DNA of 64,000 nucleotides from Psychrobacter sp. LV10R520-6. GTDB taxonomy: Bacteria > Pseudomonadota > Gammaproteobacteria > Pseudomonadales > Moraxellaceae. Below are positions 7,978 through 17,880 of the stretch, one piece after another (position 1 is the stretch's first letter; each line of letters begins with the position of its first letter). The stretch spans positions 620,001 to 684,000 of the forward strand of contig NZ_LT900024.1 in assembly GCF_900182925.1 (NCBI RefSeq), read 5' to 3'. Under the pieces are notes generated by a model. That model saw only the letters and a list, made by a program, of their open reading frames with translations, was not told the origin of the DNA and did no database searches. A program made the translations under genes and the position numbers.

Positions 7978-9855
7978 CTACCAATCTTGGGCGCTAGTAC
8001 CAGCCATACTGGTCTGAACACTTTGATTCATAATGTGGGCAGCAAAAGCATCACTATGTGGTTTAAGCTGAGCTTGTTGTGCTTCAATAAGCATTGAATC
8101 GTTAGAGTCTAAAGCCGTTTGCATCTCTTTCATCTGTGCCGCCAAGGTTTGCTGTTCCTCAGAAGTCAATAAGGCTGAGAACTCAGTTAGCGCTGACTGT
8201 AATGCCAGTAATTCACGCTCAGTCTCTACTCTAGCTTCAATTGAAGAGCGTGCATTTTTATCTTCTTCCGCGTGTTTAAACCCAGCAGTGAGCAGCTGTT
8301 CTTTTTGCTCGTCGGATAAGCCATAAGCCGGCGTAATCTCAATTTTGCTTTCGGTACCTGTCGTGGTTTCTTGAGCACTAACAGTCAGTTGTCCATTGGC
8401 ATCGATACTAAAAGTCACTTCAATACGGCCAAAACCCGCTTTCATTGACGGAATGCCGTATAGCTCAAAGCGCCCTAGTGAGCGGCAGTTTTCGACCGTT
8501 TCACGCTCACCCTGTATGACATGAATGACCATACCGGTCTGACCGTCTTGGTAAGTGGTAAATACTTGGCGCTTTTTGACTGGGATAGGCGTATTGCGTG
8601 GAATCAGCACTTCAACCAAGCCACCCATAGTCTCAAGCCCAAGCGATAATGGCGTGACATCTAATAGCAGCAAGTTATTATCGCTGTTACCATTCACCAG
8701 TTGGTGCGCTGTCTGTGCTGCACCTAATGCGACCACTTCGTCTGGATTGAGACGGCACAAAGGATCCTGAGCAAAAAACTCTGTGACCACTTGCTTAATC
8801 GCTGGCATTCGGGTTGAGCCACCTACCAAGATAACTTCATCGAGCTCTTGCGTGCTTAACTTGGCATCACGTAGTACTTGTTCGCAGACAATCAGCGTTC
8901 GGCTACTAACAGGGTCGGCGATAGTGATCAAATCTTCACGGCGTAATACACCTTTATAGGATTGTTCATTAACAATGATATCGATATCGACTTGTTCAGC
9001 TTCCGTTAAGGCTTGTTTATAGTCTTTGGCTTGCTGAGCTAATACGGACTTATCGTGTAGGCTGACATCTGCTGGCGCAATATTAAGCTGTTTGATCAAC
9101 CAATTGGTAAGTAGGCGGTCAATATCATCACCACCAAGGGCGCTATTGCCACCGGTTGCTAGTACTTCAAACACGCCATCAGTGAGCTTTAAAATAGACA
9201 CATCAAAAGTACCGCCACCGAGATCATAAATTAAATAGTAACGAGCAATATCATCTTCGGTAGGTCTATCGAGCCCATAAGCAACAGCCGCTGCGGTTGG
9301 TTCATTCAATAATCGCAGAACATTAATACCCGCGGCTCGTGCAGCGTCTTTAGTCGCTTGGCGCTGGGCCTCATCAAAATAGGCAGGAACAGTAATTACA
9401 GCACCTTCAATACTATCTTCAGGTAAAGCACTTGTTGCCCGCTGCTTCAGTGTAGCCAAAATACGTGCAGACACCTCAACGGGCGACACTTCACCTTGGG
9501 CCGTGACAAAAACTGGCATAGCATCTGCGCTGCCACTCAATTCATAAGGGTGCGAGAATTTAATATCATTTTGGCTGCGACCCATAAAGCGCTTGGCGGA
9601 AGTGATGGTATTCTTCGGGTCATTTGGCAACTGAGCTAGGGCGTGATAACCGACTAGTGGAGTACCTGTGCTTGGATAATAGACCACTGAAGGCAATAAA
9701 GTATCTGTACTGGTATCTGCCTCTAATACTTGCGCTTTGCCCGAGCGTACCACCGCGACTAACGATCGCGTTGTACCAAGATCAATTCCAAGACCAAAAC
9801 GATGCTGGTGTGGTTGGGCACTTTGATTGGGTTCAGCAATTTGCAATAAAGACAT
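7978..9855 (-). CDS. hscA: Fe-S assembly Hsp70 chaperone HscA
   Basis: A specialised Hsp70 that, with HscB, binds the LPPVK motif of IscU and drives cluster release using ATP. The protein has the Hsp70 nucleotide-binding domain (GIDLGTTRSLVAVV near the N-terminus, DLGGGTFDVSIL, and the GGSTRMPAI segment) followed by the substrate-binding domain (LLLDVTPLSLGLETMGG) and helical lid. The frame is open up to 9933, but ATG 9855 (MSLLQIAEPNQ) is chosen: it gives 625 residues, close to the usual about 620, whereas the extension is hydrophobic and unlike the family. It lies downstream of hscB with a gap of about 214 bp. Confidence 0.95.
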   Translation of the reverse strand: MSLLQIAEPNQSAQPHQHRFGLGIDLGTTRSLVAVVRSGKAQVLEADTSTDTLLPSVVYYPSTGTPLVGYHALAQLPNDPKNTITSAKRFMGRSQNDIKFSHPYELSGSADAMPVFVTAQGEVSPVEVSARILATLKQRATSALPEDSIEGAVITVPAYFDEAQRQATKDAARAAGINVLRLLNEPTAAAVAYGLDRPTEDDIARYYLIYDLGGGTFDVSILKLTDGVFEVLATGGNSALGGDDIDRLLTNWLIKQLNIAPADVSLHDKSVLAQQAKDYKQALTEAEQVDIDIIVNEQSYKGVLRREDLITIADPVSSRTLIVCEQVLRDAKLSTQELDEVILVGGSTRMPAIKQVVTEFFAQDPLCRLNPDEVVALGAAQTAHQLVNGNSDNNLLLLDVTPLSLGLETMGGLVEVLIPRNTPIPVKKRQVFTTYQDGQTGMVIHVIQGERETVENCRSLGRFELYGIPSMKAGFGRIEVTFSIDANGQLTVSAQETTTGTESKIEITPAYGLSDEQKEQLLTAGFKHAEEDKNARSSIEARVETERELLALQSALTEFSALLTSEEQQTLAAQMKEMQTALDSNDSMLIEAQQAQLKPHSDAFAAHIMNQSVQTSMAGTSAQDW

Positions 9856-10069
9856 AAGATAACTCAGATATAAAATGAATAAGTAAAATTGAACAAATAG
9901 AGCATAAGTGAAGCGATGGCTGGCGCGGCTCACCTAAAGACTACAGTAGTTGGTAATAAATACTAATTAGCCGCGCTTACAGTGGTACGCTTAAACTATT
10001 GACTTAAAAATATGAATGCCACGATATGTGGATGCTATTTTAACCTTCTTTATGAGTCTTAGCCAAGTA

Positions 10070-10651
10070 TTAGACGTATAAATCATCATCGTCTGTCTGC
10101 GCCGCGCTGGCAATATCATCAAGACCAGTGGTGATATCGGCATCAAGTTTGACTAAAAACTTTAACTTTTGAGTGGCATCAATCGCTGCTGACCATTCCT
10201 CGTTTTGATATGTCGCGTTAAAACGTTCCGATTGGTTGTTCAATCGCTGCAGAATTTGTGGATGTAGTTTTTCTAGTTCTGGGCGGTCGTTGCTATCGAT
10301 GGCTTCACCTAGATCAATACGCAGCTCCATAGCATCTTCTAAAAACTCGAGGTCTGCAATTGAGTTTTCAAGCGTCTGAGCTTGTCCTGCCATATCGAGT
10401 AGATAAGCGGCGCGGCTGTCAGGGGCGCTCAAAGTCTGATAGCCTTGATTGATCAATGCGGAGGCTTGCTCAGAATGCTGCTGAGCTTTTGTTTTGTCAG
10501 TTAAATTTTTAGCAACATTGTCAGGGTGATAGCGTTTCTGTAATAGACGTAAATGCTGATCTAAACTATCTTGTGACAGCTCAAACTGTACAGATTGCTC
10601 AAATAGGGCAAAGAAATTATCGAATTGAGCTTCTGGGATGAGATCTGTCAT
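10070..10651 (-). CDS. hscB: Fe-S assembly J-domain co-chaperone HscB
   Basis: A 193-residue co-chaperone that brings IscU to HscA and stimulates its ATPase. The N-terminal J domain has the HPD motif (H42-P43-D44 in KRYHPDNVA). The C-terminal three-helix region (about 95-175) matches the HscB oligomerisation/IscU-binding domain. A short acidic tail (QTDDDDLYV) extends beyond the usual end. It sits between iscA and hscA in the isc operon. Confidence 0.95.
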   Translation of the reverse strand: MTDLIPEAQFDNFFALFEQSVQFELSQDSLDQHLRLLQKRYHPDNVAKNLTDKTKAQQHSEQASALINQGYQTLSAPDSRAAYLLDMAGQAQTLENSIADLEFLEDAMELRIDLGEAIDSNDRPELEKLHPQILQRLNNQSERFNATYQNEEWSAAIDATQKLKFLVKLDADITTGLDDIASAAQTDDDDLYV

Positions 10652-10771
10652 AATATGTACCTTACTTTTTATTTTTATTTATTTATCTTTTGCAAATTTG
10701 ACTTCTAAAGCCGTCTTAAAAATAGGCTTTAATAAGTAGTTATAATATTATGCTAGCAACACTTAGGTATT

Positions 10772-11092
10772 TTATATCGTAAATGATTCACCGCAACCAC
10801 ATTCGCCTTTTTGATTGGGGTTGGTGAACTTAAAGCCTTCGTTCAAGCCTTCTTTCTCATAATCCATTAATAAGCCGTCTAAATAAACCAAGCTTTTAGG
10901 ATCGATAAAAATACTCACGTCACGGCTATCATAGCGGGTGTCATTTTCATCAGGCACATCGACAAACTCTAAAACATAAGCCAGACCTGAACATCCTGCC
11001 GTGCGAATACCAACACGAATACCTGCACCTTTACCGCGATTGTCCAAAAATCCTTGAACATGCTGAGCGGCGCGTTCTGTCATTTCAATCAT
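10772..11092 (-). CDS. iscA: Iron-sulfur cluster carrier IscA
   Basis: A 106-residue A-type Fe-S carrier that receives clusters from IscU and delivers them to apo-proteins. The three conserved ligands are C34 (TAGCSGLAY), C98 and C100 (GECGCGESF). Length is typical. It lies after iscU in the operon, separated by 181 bp that contain a 9-bp-stem hairpin. Confidence 0.95.
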   Translation of the reverse strand: MIEMTERAAQHVQGFLDNRGKGAGIRVGIRTAGCSGLAYVLEFVDVPDENDTRYDSRDVSIFIDPKSLVYLDGLLMDYEKEGLNEGFKFTNPNQKGECGCGESFTI

Positions 11093-11170
11093 GCCAACTC
11101 CTATTGACTGTCAATAATATGGATATTATTCTACTAAAGAAGCTTTAAACTTTTAGCACTTAAAATAAAA

Positions 11171-11200
11171 GGTGACAATTACATAACTGTCATTGTCACC
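11171..11200. repeat. Intercistronic hairpin between iscU and iscA
   Basis: GGTGACAAT (11171-11179) pairs perfectly with ATTGTCACC (11192-11200) around a 12-nt loop. No T-run follows. It may set relative mRNA stability within the isc operon; that role is inferred. Confidence 0.5.
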
Positions 11201-11273
11201 CTCGTAGCGTTGCGTCAGCAGCTCTTTCAAACAATAGTCTTGTTAATAAAAGAGCGAATACATTAAAGTAAAC

Positions 11274-11687
11274 TTAGCTGACTGCTTCTTCTACCTTACT
11301 TTCAACAACACTGTGCTTGCCTTTGTAGTCACTAATAGCAGATTTGATCGCATCTTCTGCTAATACTGAGCAATGCACTTTTACTGGTGGTAATGCCAAC
11401 GCTACAACGATATCGTTATTCTTAATCTCGCCTGCTTGATCTAGGCTTTTACCCTTTAGCCACTCTGTAACAAGTGAGCTTGAGGCAATCGCTGAGCCGC
11501 AGCCGTAAGTTTTAAAGCGCGCATCTTCAATGATACCACTATCATCAACTTGAATTTGCAAACGCATCACATCGCCACAGGCTGGGGCACCGACCATACC
11601 GGTACCAACGTTTTTGGCATTTTTGTCAAGGTTGCCAACGTTGCGTGGATTTTCGTAATGATCAATAACTTGGTCACTATAGGCCAT
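11274..11687 (-). CDS. iscU: Fe-S cluster scaffold protein IscU
   Basis: A 137-residue scaffold on which sulfur from IscS and iron are assembled into a [2Fe-2S] cluster. The cysteine ligands are C37 (GAPACGDV), C63 (YGCGSAI) and C106 (VHCSVLAE). The chaperone recognition motif LPPVK is at 99-103, matching the HscA/HscB genes downstream. Length is slightly above the usual 128, from a C-terminal tail. Confidence 0.96.
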   Translation of the reverse strand: MAYSDQVIDHYENPRNVGNLDKNAKNVGTGMVGAPACGDVMRLQIQVDDSGIIEDARFKTYGCGSAIASSSLVTEWLKGKSLDQAGEIKNNDIVVALALPPVKVHCSVLAEDAIKSAISDYKGKHSVVESKVEEAVS

Positions 11688-11791
11688 GGTTCTTCTCCTA
11701 GTTAGATGATGAGCAGCAATACTACTGGTTTACATACTCATCGGTAATTGGGGTCAAATACTCATTCTATAATTGTCTGATTCTTTATTTA

Positions 11792-11812
11792 ACGGCTATA
11801 TTATATAGCCGT
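11792..11812. repeat. Palindromic hairpin between iscS and iscU
   Basis: ACGGCTATA and TATAGCCGT form a 9-bp perfect stem about a TTA centre in the 134-bp iscS-iscU gap. Together with the iscU-iscA hairpin it suggests segmental control of the operon mRNA. Confidence 0.45.
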
Positions 11813-11821
11813 ACTATTATC

Positions 11822-13048
11822 TTAGTGCTCAGCCCATTCTAAGGAATCTAAATCAACGCCATCTTGATACATATCCCAAAGTGGTGATAAATCTCGTAAC
11901 TTGTCAACTGCACCATGCATCTGACGGACTACGGTATCAATATCTTCTTCGGTGGTATAACGACCGAAGCTAAAGCGTATAGAGCTGTGAGCCAATTCAT
12001 CAGGACGACCAATAGCACGTAGGACATATGATGGCTCAAGGGTAGCTGACGTACAGGCTGACCCTGATGATACCGCTAAGTCTTTAAGCGACATCATCAA
12101 TGATTCGCCTTCAACGAAGTTAAAACTGATATTTACGATATTGGGAACACTGTGCTCAAGATCACCGTTTAGGTAAATTTCTTCAATATCTTGAAGTCCA
12201 TCCCAAAGATTTTGGCGTAATTTCGCCGCATGGGCATGGTCTTCTTCATAACGTTTATTGGCTAAGCTAAATGCTGCGCCAAGGCCAACGATCTGATGCG
12301 TCGGTAGTGTACCTGAACGCATACCGCGCTCGTGTCCACCGCCATGTTGCTCGGCTTTTAAGCGCACACGTGGCTTACGGCTGACGAACAATGCGCCAAT
12401 ACCTTTAGGGCCGTACGCTTTGTGACCAGAAAAACTCATCAAATCAACTTTGGTAGTTGCAAGATCAATGAGTACTTTACCAACGGCTTGTGCGCCATCC
12501 ACATGGAATACAACACCCGCTTCGCGAGTGATTTCGCCGATAGCAGCGATATCAGTAATAGTACCAAGCTCGTTATTGACCATCATCAATGACACTAGAA
12601 TCGTATCTTCACGTAAAGCGTCTTTGACTTGTTGCGGTAAAATCATTCCTGTGCTTTTTTGCGGCTCAAGATAGGTAATTTCAAAGCCTTCTTGCTCAAG
12701 CTCACGGCAAGTATCGAGTACTGCTTTATGCTCAATTTGACTGGTAATGATATGTTTGCCACGCGACTGATAGAAATGCGCTGCACCTTTAATGGCTAAG
12801 TTATCAGATTCTGTTGCACCCGAAGTAAAGACGATTTCGCGTGGATCAGCATTGATGACTTCGGCAACTTGTTGACGTGCCGTCTCGACTGCTTCTTCAG
12901 CTTGCCAGCCGTAGCCGTGTGAGCGTGATGCTGGGTTACCAAAGGTACCATCTACAGTCAGATATTCGCTCATCTTAGCAGCAACCGACTTGGCAACTGG
13001 CGTAGTGGCGGCATAATCTAAGTATATAAGTTTGTTATGTTGGCTCAT
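11822..13048 (-). CDS. iscS: Cysteine desulfurase IscS
   Basis: A PLP-dependent class V aminotransferase-fold enzyme that converts cysteine to alanine and passes the sulfur as persulfide to IscU and other acceptors. The PLP lysine is K210 in [12 protein letters not shown]. The mobile-loop catalytic cysteine is C332 in SSGSACTSA. The 408-residue length is normal. Its ATG overlaps the iscR stop codon (ATGA), indicating translational coupling. It is the second gene of the isc operon. Confidence 0.97.
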   Translation of the reverse strand: MSQHNKLIYLDYAATTPVAKSVAAKMSEYLTVDGTFGNPASRSHGYGWQAEEAVETARQQVAEVINADPREIVFTSGATESDNLAIKGAAHFYQSRGKHIITSQIEHKAVLDTCRELEQEGFEITYLEPQKSTGMILPQQVKDALREDTILVSLMMVNNELGTITDIAAIGEITREAGVVFHVDGAQAVGKVLIDLATTKVDLMSFSGHKAYGPKGIGALFVSRKPRVRLKAEQHGGGHERGMRSGTLPTHQIVGLGAAFSLANKRYEEDHAHAAKLRQNLWDGLQDIEEIYLNGDLEHSVPNIVNISFNFVEGESLMMSLKDLAVSSGSACTSATLEPSYVLRAIGRPDELAHSSIRFSFGRYTTEEDIDTVVRQMHGAVDKLRDLSPLWDMYQDGVDLDSLEWAEH

Positions 13049-13545
13049 GCTGGGTTTGCCTCGCTGGTCGATAAGGTAATAGTATTAATGTCTTTTGTAA
13101 TAGAAGAAATATGCTGACGTTCTGAAACAGACTGCACATTTTTCATATTTAGTAATTGTGCCAATGTTATATTATTCAAGTACTGTTCGATATGATTGGA
13201 CAGTGCGCACCACAAATCGTGGGTCAAACACATTGTACCACCTTGGCAATCGCCGCGTCCTTCACATTGCATCGCGTCAACCGACTCATCAACCGCCGAT
13301 ATAATGCTCATGACATCAATCTCATCTAATGGCTTGGCTAAGTGGTAGCCACCTGCGGCGCCGCGGATACTGGTTACTAAACCACGTTTACGCAGCTTAG
13401 AAAACAACTGTTCAAGATAAGAGATTGAGATAGATTGTCGGTTAGCGATATCAGATAAAGACACGGCACCTTCTTGTTGGCTGGTTTGTATTGCCAAATC
13501 TAACAATGCGGTGACTGCATATCTGCCTCGGGTCGTTAAACGCAT
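13045..13545 (-). CDS. iscR: Fe-S-sensing Rrf2-family regulator IscR
   Basis: A repressor that, when it carries a [2Fe-2S] cluster, shuts off the isc operon. The N-terminal winged helix ([29 protein letters not shown]) is followed by the cluster ligands C94, C100, C106 and H109. ATG 13545 (166 residues) is chosen because GGAGAT lies correctly upstream and the protein then starts as all IscR do. The open frame continues to 13752, but that extension runs through the promoter and operator. The C-terminal tail after about residue 140 is variable. Confidence 0.95.
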   Translation of the reverse strand: MRLTTRGRYAVTALLDLAIQTSQQEGAVSLSDIANRQSISISYLEQLFSKLRKRGLVTSIRGAAGGYHLAKPLDEIDVMSIISAVDESVDAMQCEGRGDCQGGTMCLTHDLWCALSNHIEQYLNNITLAQLLNMKNVQSVSERQHISSITKDINTITLSTSEANPA

Positions 13546-13722
13546 AAAATATCTCCAAACTGATAGGTAATGAGCTAAGGTTAATAACGAGCTTAGATTT
13601 GATATCACATAGGCATTATTAATAAAAATTAATAGGAAACTCATAAAATGATACGCCACTAAGACAAACGTCGTCGCTATTAAACAACAGATGGTTAACC
13701 CGATGTGTGCTGCGATAAAGTT

Positions 13723-13756
13723 ATTATACTCAATCCTGACTGATTTAGTCAAGATT
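13723..13756 (-). promoter_or_regulatory. isc operon promoter overlapping a type 1 IscR operator
   Basis: On the minus strand, TTGACT (13747-13752) and TATAAT (13723-13728) are separated by 18 bp, a near-consensus sigma-70 promoter. The 25-bp segment 13732-13756 matches the known type 1 IscR site: left half YYGACT read as TTGACT, right half YAGTC read as CAGTC, with an AT-rich centre. Holo-IscR bound here would cover the -35 region and repress. The predicted start leaves a leader of about 170 nt before iscR. Confidence 0.85.
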
Positions 13757-14177
13757 GAAATGTGGTTAAATGGTTAATCTAATCTAACACCACTATTAGT
13801 AAAAACAATCAGTGTTTCAAGGTGAGATGAGAGAGGGGATAAGCCGATGAATGCTTGTAAAAACAGACACAGAGGATAGATACTGTCAAACCAAATATCG
13901 CTCAATAATAATGTTAAGTGACTGCATAAGTAACTATATAAGTGACTAAGTATTAATTGCTTATTCGTTAAGTACGCATGTCCTAAGGATATCTGTCTTA
14001 AGTGCCGTTATGGCTATGGATGTTAAGTACCGATAAGATTGCGGCTCATACAAGTAGGGTAGGTATTTGTGCTTAACGTTGTGATCGAGCATTTTGATGG
14101 ATTGCTAAATGGTCTAAAAAATAACATGAAGTACTTACCCTAGTTAATCTATAAACAGCCGCTTAATTGATAAAAGC
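13757..14177. other. Intergenic region between isc promoter and SCP2-like gene
   Basis: 421 bp without a supported gene. It contains short repeated phrases (TAAGTGACT occurs twice near 13914 and 13938, with related TAAGTAACT between). No tRNA, terminator with T-run or convincing small ORF was seen. Confidence 0.5.
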
Positions 14178-14822
14178 TTAATTCACAAATAGTGCAATAA
14201 GTGATCCAATTGCAATGATGGCTGCGACCACAGCCGTAATCATTAGTGCTTTTTGCTTGCTATGCAATTCTTTTACCGTGGTTTCAAGCTCACGGTTCTT
14301 TATAGATAGGGTGCTAATTTGGGTTTGTTGTTCTTTGATACGCAGTTTATAGTCGCTCTTTTTCTCTTCCATCTCAGCATCAGTAGGCTTAGGCTTACTT
14401 TTATTGCCTTTAACCTTTTTGATGACGCTTTGAATAAAGCTACCTAGCCCCAGTTGCATAATGAACTGTTTGACCAGCTGTACTTGAGTTATCTCGCCAC
14501 GCATTTGTAGCTTATCGGTGGTTTCACTATCATGGGTAGTAATAGCGTTTAGAACTTGAATACTATAAGCGTTAATAATGACATCTGGCTCACTACGCTC
14601 AGCGGGCAAGTTGGCATCTAATAACACGCCTTTATAAGTAAAAGTAGCAAAGACTTGCACGTGCGGTAGATATAATCGGAGACCAACTACAGTGCCTTGT
14701 TTGGCTAGCGGGTAAGCTGCTTTACGTAGCTCAGGATCTAAACGTAGCAACAGTGTCAAAGCTGACTCGATGAACACCAGAGTGATATTAAGAAAAGAGT
14801 GAGACAATGTAGAACGCTTCAT
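14178..14822 (-). CDS. Membrane-anchored SCP2/UbiJ-like protein (putative)
   Basis: A 214-residue protein not identified with certainty. Residues about 10-135 resemble the SCP2 lipid-binding fold as in the ubiquinone accessory factor UbiJ: a domain with PDVIINAYSIQVLNAI followed by LQMRGEITQVQLVKQFI. A basic linker, a coiled-coil stretch (about 150-190, IKEQQTQISTLSIKNRELE) and a C-terminal transmembrane helix (ALMITAVVAAIIAIGSLIALFVN) follow. This suggests a tail-anchored lipid-binding protein of the inner membrane. It is monocistronic, with no ubi genes nearby. The function is a guess; the coding status is well supported by domain organisation. Confidence 0.6.
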   Translation of the reverse strand: MKRSTLSHSFLNITLVFIESALTLLLRLDPELRKAAYPLAKQGTVVGLRLYLPHVQVFATFTYKGVLLDANLPAERSEPDVIINAYSIQVLNAITTHDSETTDKLQMRGEITQVQLVKQFIMQLGLGSFIQSVIKKVKGNKSKPKPTDAEMEEKKSDYKLRIKEQQTQISTLSIKNRELETTVKELHSKQKALMITAVVAAIIAIGSLIALFVN

Positions 14823-15245
14823 GTAGGTAATCCATTTTTATTTGGCAAGTTAAAAGGAGGAATAAGAGTCAAAGTTAATGCAAGACGTGCAGTTGTAGTG
14901 TGCTTATAATAACTGCTTTATAATAAAAAGTAACGCTAGTCTCTGTCAGTTAGCAAATTGTTGCGCTGTAAGTAAATACAGTATCATTAATAAACGTCAA
15001 CCTTTAGTACTTAAAGTTTTTAGCATAAACAACAAATATGATGTTCAACGAATTCAGCCTATATCAACTGGATTAACAGATTTAGGGGATTTAAGAGAAA
15101 TTAAAGGTATTTTGCGTAACGTTAAGTGTCAAATACGTAGTATAGAGGCCGAAAATATGTAAAATCGCTTGCGCTCCTTATGCTGCCTTGCTATAAAGAC
15201 GTTAACAATGTGTGACCTGCTAATACGTAAGTAAAATGGTTCTTA

Positions 15246-15274
15246 TTGCTTAAATAGCACGAGAGCGATACAAT
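15246..15274 (+). promoter_or_regulatory. Probable HU gene promoter
   Basis: TTGCTT (15246-15251) and TACAAT (15269-15274) with a 17-bp spacer lie about 50 bp before the HU start codon, which also has a GAAGGA ribosome-binding site. The rest of the 499-bp spacer upstream shows no gene. Confidence 0.55.
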
Positions 15275-15321
15275 GCCTGACGTTAGCTTTTATTATACCC
15301 CTTAAACTTGAAGGAAATTTT

Positions 15322-15594
15322 ATGAATAAGTCAGAATTAATTGATAGCATTGCAGATAAAAGTGGCCTAAATAAGACCCAAGCTGGTGATGCCCTAAATG
15401 CGGTTATGGAAAGTATCGGCCAAGCTTTAGAAGCTGGTGAAAGCATCTCATTAGTTGGTTTTGGTACGTTTAGCGTAAAAGACCGTAAAGCCCGTATTGG
15501 TCGTAATCCTAAAACAGGTGAAGAGCTTAATATCCCAGCAAGCAAAGTACCTAGCTTTAAAGCCGGTAAAAACCTAAAAGAGCGCTTGAACTAA
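15322..15594 (+). CDS. hupB: DNA-binding protein HU (beta type)
   Basis: A 90-residue nucleoid protein that bends and compacts DNA as a dimer. It begins MNKSELIDSIA and carries the family signature GFGTFSVKDRKARIGRNP in the DNA-binding arm, ending in AGKNLKERLN. Length is exactly typical. It is monocistronic with its own promoter and a strong terminator 65 bp after the stop. The symbol hupB is by resemblance to the HU-beta subtype. Confidence 0.95.
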   Translation: MNKSELIDSIADKSGLNKTQAGDALNAVMESIGQALEAGESISLVGFGTFSVKDRKARIGRNPKTGEELNIPASKVPSFKAGKNLKERLN

Positions 15595-15656
15595 GCCTAT
15601 ACTAAAATAATAAATTGCTGCTGTGCAGCTTATAACTATAGTTGCACACCAATTGA

Positions 15657-15688
15657 TAAAAAAGCACCTTATATGAGGTGCTTTTTTT
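15657..15688 (+). terminator. Rho-independent terminator of the HU gene
   Basis: The stem AAAAGCACCT / AGGTGCTTTT with loop TATATG is followed by a run of T. Confidence 0.9.
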
Positions 15689-15924
15689 ATAGATATAATT
15701 ATGACTCATATAGCGTGAATATTTTGAGTCTACACTAAAAATCACGTATCATAGGCCGCGCGGTAACTCTGTTATTTAAAATAGGTTGCTTAAACGAGCT
15801 TTACTTTGCGTTTATAAAATACAGATGTCCTTCACTTTGCCATTGCCTGCTCAGATAGCATAAATATTATTAATAGTATTACAATGGTTTTTCATCAATA
15901 TAGGTTAATAAAGCAGAGATAATT

Positions 15925-17799
15925 ATGGATAAATTGCGCGATTTTTTAAAAAGCTGGCCTGGTCGCATTTTATTGATTTTATGCCTATCGCCGCTTGCTC
16001 TATTGGGTATTGAAAGCTACTTCCAAAGCGGCGTTGATCCCAATCAAATCGCTCAAGTAGGTGAGGCAAGTGTGGGGTCATCAGAGTATCAAAGTGCAGT
16101 GAACAGCAGGCGTACTGAAATTTTGGATCAGCTTGATGACGCCAGTTTGCTAAATGAAGATGTGCTCCATAAACAAGTGTTAAAAGGTCTGATTGATCGC
16201 ACTTTATTAGAACAGCAGGCTGGCAAGCTTGGCATGACTGTATCTGATGACACTATTAATCGTTTGTTACGCCAAGAAGATATTTTTAAAGATGCCAATG
16301 GTGACTTTTCTAATGAGCAGTTTTCAAACTTTTTGCGTCAGCGCGGTATGAATAAGGATCAGCTGTTTACAGAATTTCGCAATCAATTGAGTCTTGACCA
16401 GCTCAATGCCAGCATCGTTGGTACAGCTATTTATCCGATGAAAGCAGTCAGTCAATTGATTGATTTGCAACTAGAGGCGCGCAATATTTGGTTGCATCGC
16501 TTCAATTGGCAGGACTATCAGCAGCAGGTTAAATTGACCAAAGCTGACGTGCAATCGTATTATAATGCCAATAAAGACACGCTTAAAAGTGTAGCTATGG
16601 TAGATTTGGCTTATATTCAGCTCAGCCCTGCGACCATGCAAATTGATAACGTCAAGACAGAAGAGTTGCAGCAGCAGTATGAAGGCTACAAGCAAGGGCT
16701 GGCAGTGGTCGATGAGCGTAAAATCAGTCAAATCTTATTGACTGGTGATGATGCCAAAGCGCGTGCACAAAAAATTAAAGCACGCCTTGATAAAGGTGAG
16801 TCATTCACAGTGCTTGCCAAACAAGAGTCTGATGACCCATCAGGGGCTGATGGCGGTGCCATTGGTCGCTTTAACCCATCAGTATTTGGTAATGACGCCA
16901 CGGCCGTTGAAACCGCCCTGCAAGGCTTAAGTGTCGGTGACGTTACTGCGCCGATTAAGACCAGCTTTGGCTATCAGGTATTTACGGTAACCGAAGACAA
17001 TGGCAGTAAAGTACCAAGCCTAGACAGTATGCGTGAGGAACTGACAGCTAAAGCTAAAGAATATAAACGTCAGGCCGTTTATGGAGATAAAGTTACCGCC
17101 ATTAATGACTTGGCAGCGGATGGTTTTAGTATCGAAGATATCTCTCAGCAAGAAAACGTGGCGCTAAAACGTGTTAAAGATTATCGCAAAGAGAACAATA
17201 CTTCAGTATTGGCGCAACCGGCGGTCATCAAGCAAGCTTTTGATGAATTTATAATTCAAGATCAGGCAGTGACGACAGGTATCGAAGTAGGCGCGGGCAC
17301 GGCATGGGTACAGCCCAGCAACTATCGTCCGACAAAAACACTTACATTGGCAGCGGCAACGCCAATCATCACCCAGACATTGCGTCAGCAAAAAGCCAGT
17401 TCCTTGGCTCTAAAAGAGGCTAAAAAATTAGCGGCTGGTATCAAAACTGCTACTGATATTAGTAAGCAAGCGGTAAGCTTCCAAGCATTGGGTGAGGTGA
17501 ATCGTCAGACAACGCGATTGACAGAGAAAGAGCGTGGTTTGGCATTTAGTCAGCAAGCTCCTGCTAATGGCGTAGTGGCGCTAGCGAGTGAGACTGAAAT
17601 AGGCGCGACGGTAATAATTGGCGATCGTATCAAAACCGAACAACAATCACCGCTATCTGATATCGAAAGAGCCCAAACAGCCGCGATTGTTCGTGATAAT
17701 TTAGGACAAGATCAGCTGCAAGACTATTTAGACTATTTGCGCTTGTTATATAAAGTTGAAGTGAATGAAGCCAATATGGCGACTGCACAGGGACGTTAA
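15925..17799 (+). CDS. ppiD: Periplasmic folding chaperone / peptidyl-prolyl isomerase PpiD
   Basis: A 624-residue inner-membrane-anchored periplasmic chaperone that assists newly exported proteins leaving the Sec translocon. One N-terminal transmembrane anchor (RILLILCLSPLALLGI, residues 14-29) is followed by a SurA-like N-terminal domain (about 35-200), a parvulin domain (about 255-365, DERKISQILL, DDPSGADGGAIGRF, KTSFGYQVF) and a C-terminal helical domain. Length is typical. HU immediately upstream matches the usual hupB-ppiD order in gammaproteobacteria. Confidence 0.93.
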   Translation: MDKLRDFLKSWPGRILLILCLSPLALLGIESYFQSGVDPNQIAQVGEASVGSSEYQSAVNSRRTEILDQLDDASLLNEDVLHKQVLKGLIDRTLLEQQAGKLGMTVSDDTINRLLRQEDIFKDANGDFSNEQFSNFLRQRGMNKDQLFTEFRNQLSLDQLNASIVGTAIYPMKAVSQLIDLQLEARNIWLHRFNWQDYQQQVKLTKADVQSYYNANKDTLKSVAMVDLAYIQLSPATMQIDNVKTEELQQQYEGYKQGLAVVDERKISQILLTGDDAKARAQKIKARLDKGESFTVLAKQESDDPSGADGGAIGRFNPSVFGNDATAVETALQGLSVGDVTAPIKTSFGYQVFTVTEDNGSKVPSLDSMREELTAKAKEYKRQAVYGDKVTAINDLAADGFSIEDISQQENVALKRVKDYRKENNTSVLAQPAVIKQAFDEFIIQDQAVTTGIEVGAGTAWVQPSNYRPTKTLTLAAATPIITQTLRQQKASSLALKEAKKLAAGIKTATDISKQAVSFQALGEVNRQTTRLTEKERGLAFSQQAPANGVVALASETEIGATVIIGDRIKTEQQSPLSDIERAQTAAIVRDNLGQDQLQDYLDYLRLLYKVEVNEANMATAQGR

Positions 17800-17850
17800 T
17801 AACTTTATTAACAATCATAAGTAGCTAAACAAGAAATAGTAAACATAAAG

Positions 17851-17880
17851 AAGCCCCGGTATATATACCGGGGCTTTTTT
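17851..17880. terminator. Bidirectional terminator between ppiD and purH
   Basis: The stem AAGCCCCGGTATA / TATACCGGGGCTT is followed by T on the plus strand and serves both convergent genes. Confidence 0.88.

Noticed and set aside
9856..9933. 26-codon extension of hscA
   Set aside because: The residues are hydrophobic and unlike Hsp70 N-termini; ATG 9855 gives normal length.
7978..13545. Idea that the isc region is a non-standard or acquired cluster
   Set aside because: Gene order and all key residues are standard for gammaproteobacteria; only iscX is missing, which is common.
13546..13752. N-terminal extension of iscR (open frame to 13752)
   Set aside because: It runs through the -35/-10 and IscR operator, encodes a hydrophobic stretch alien to IscR, and ATG 13545 has a proper ribosome-binding site and the canonical start.
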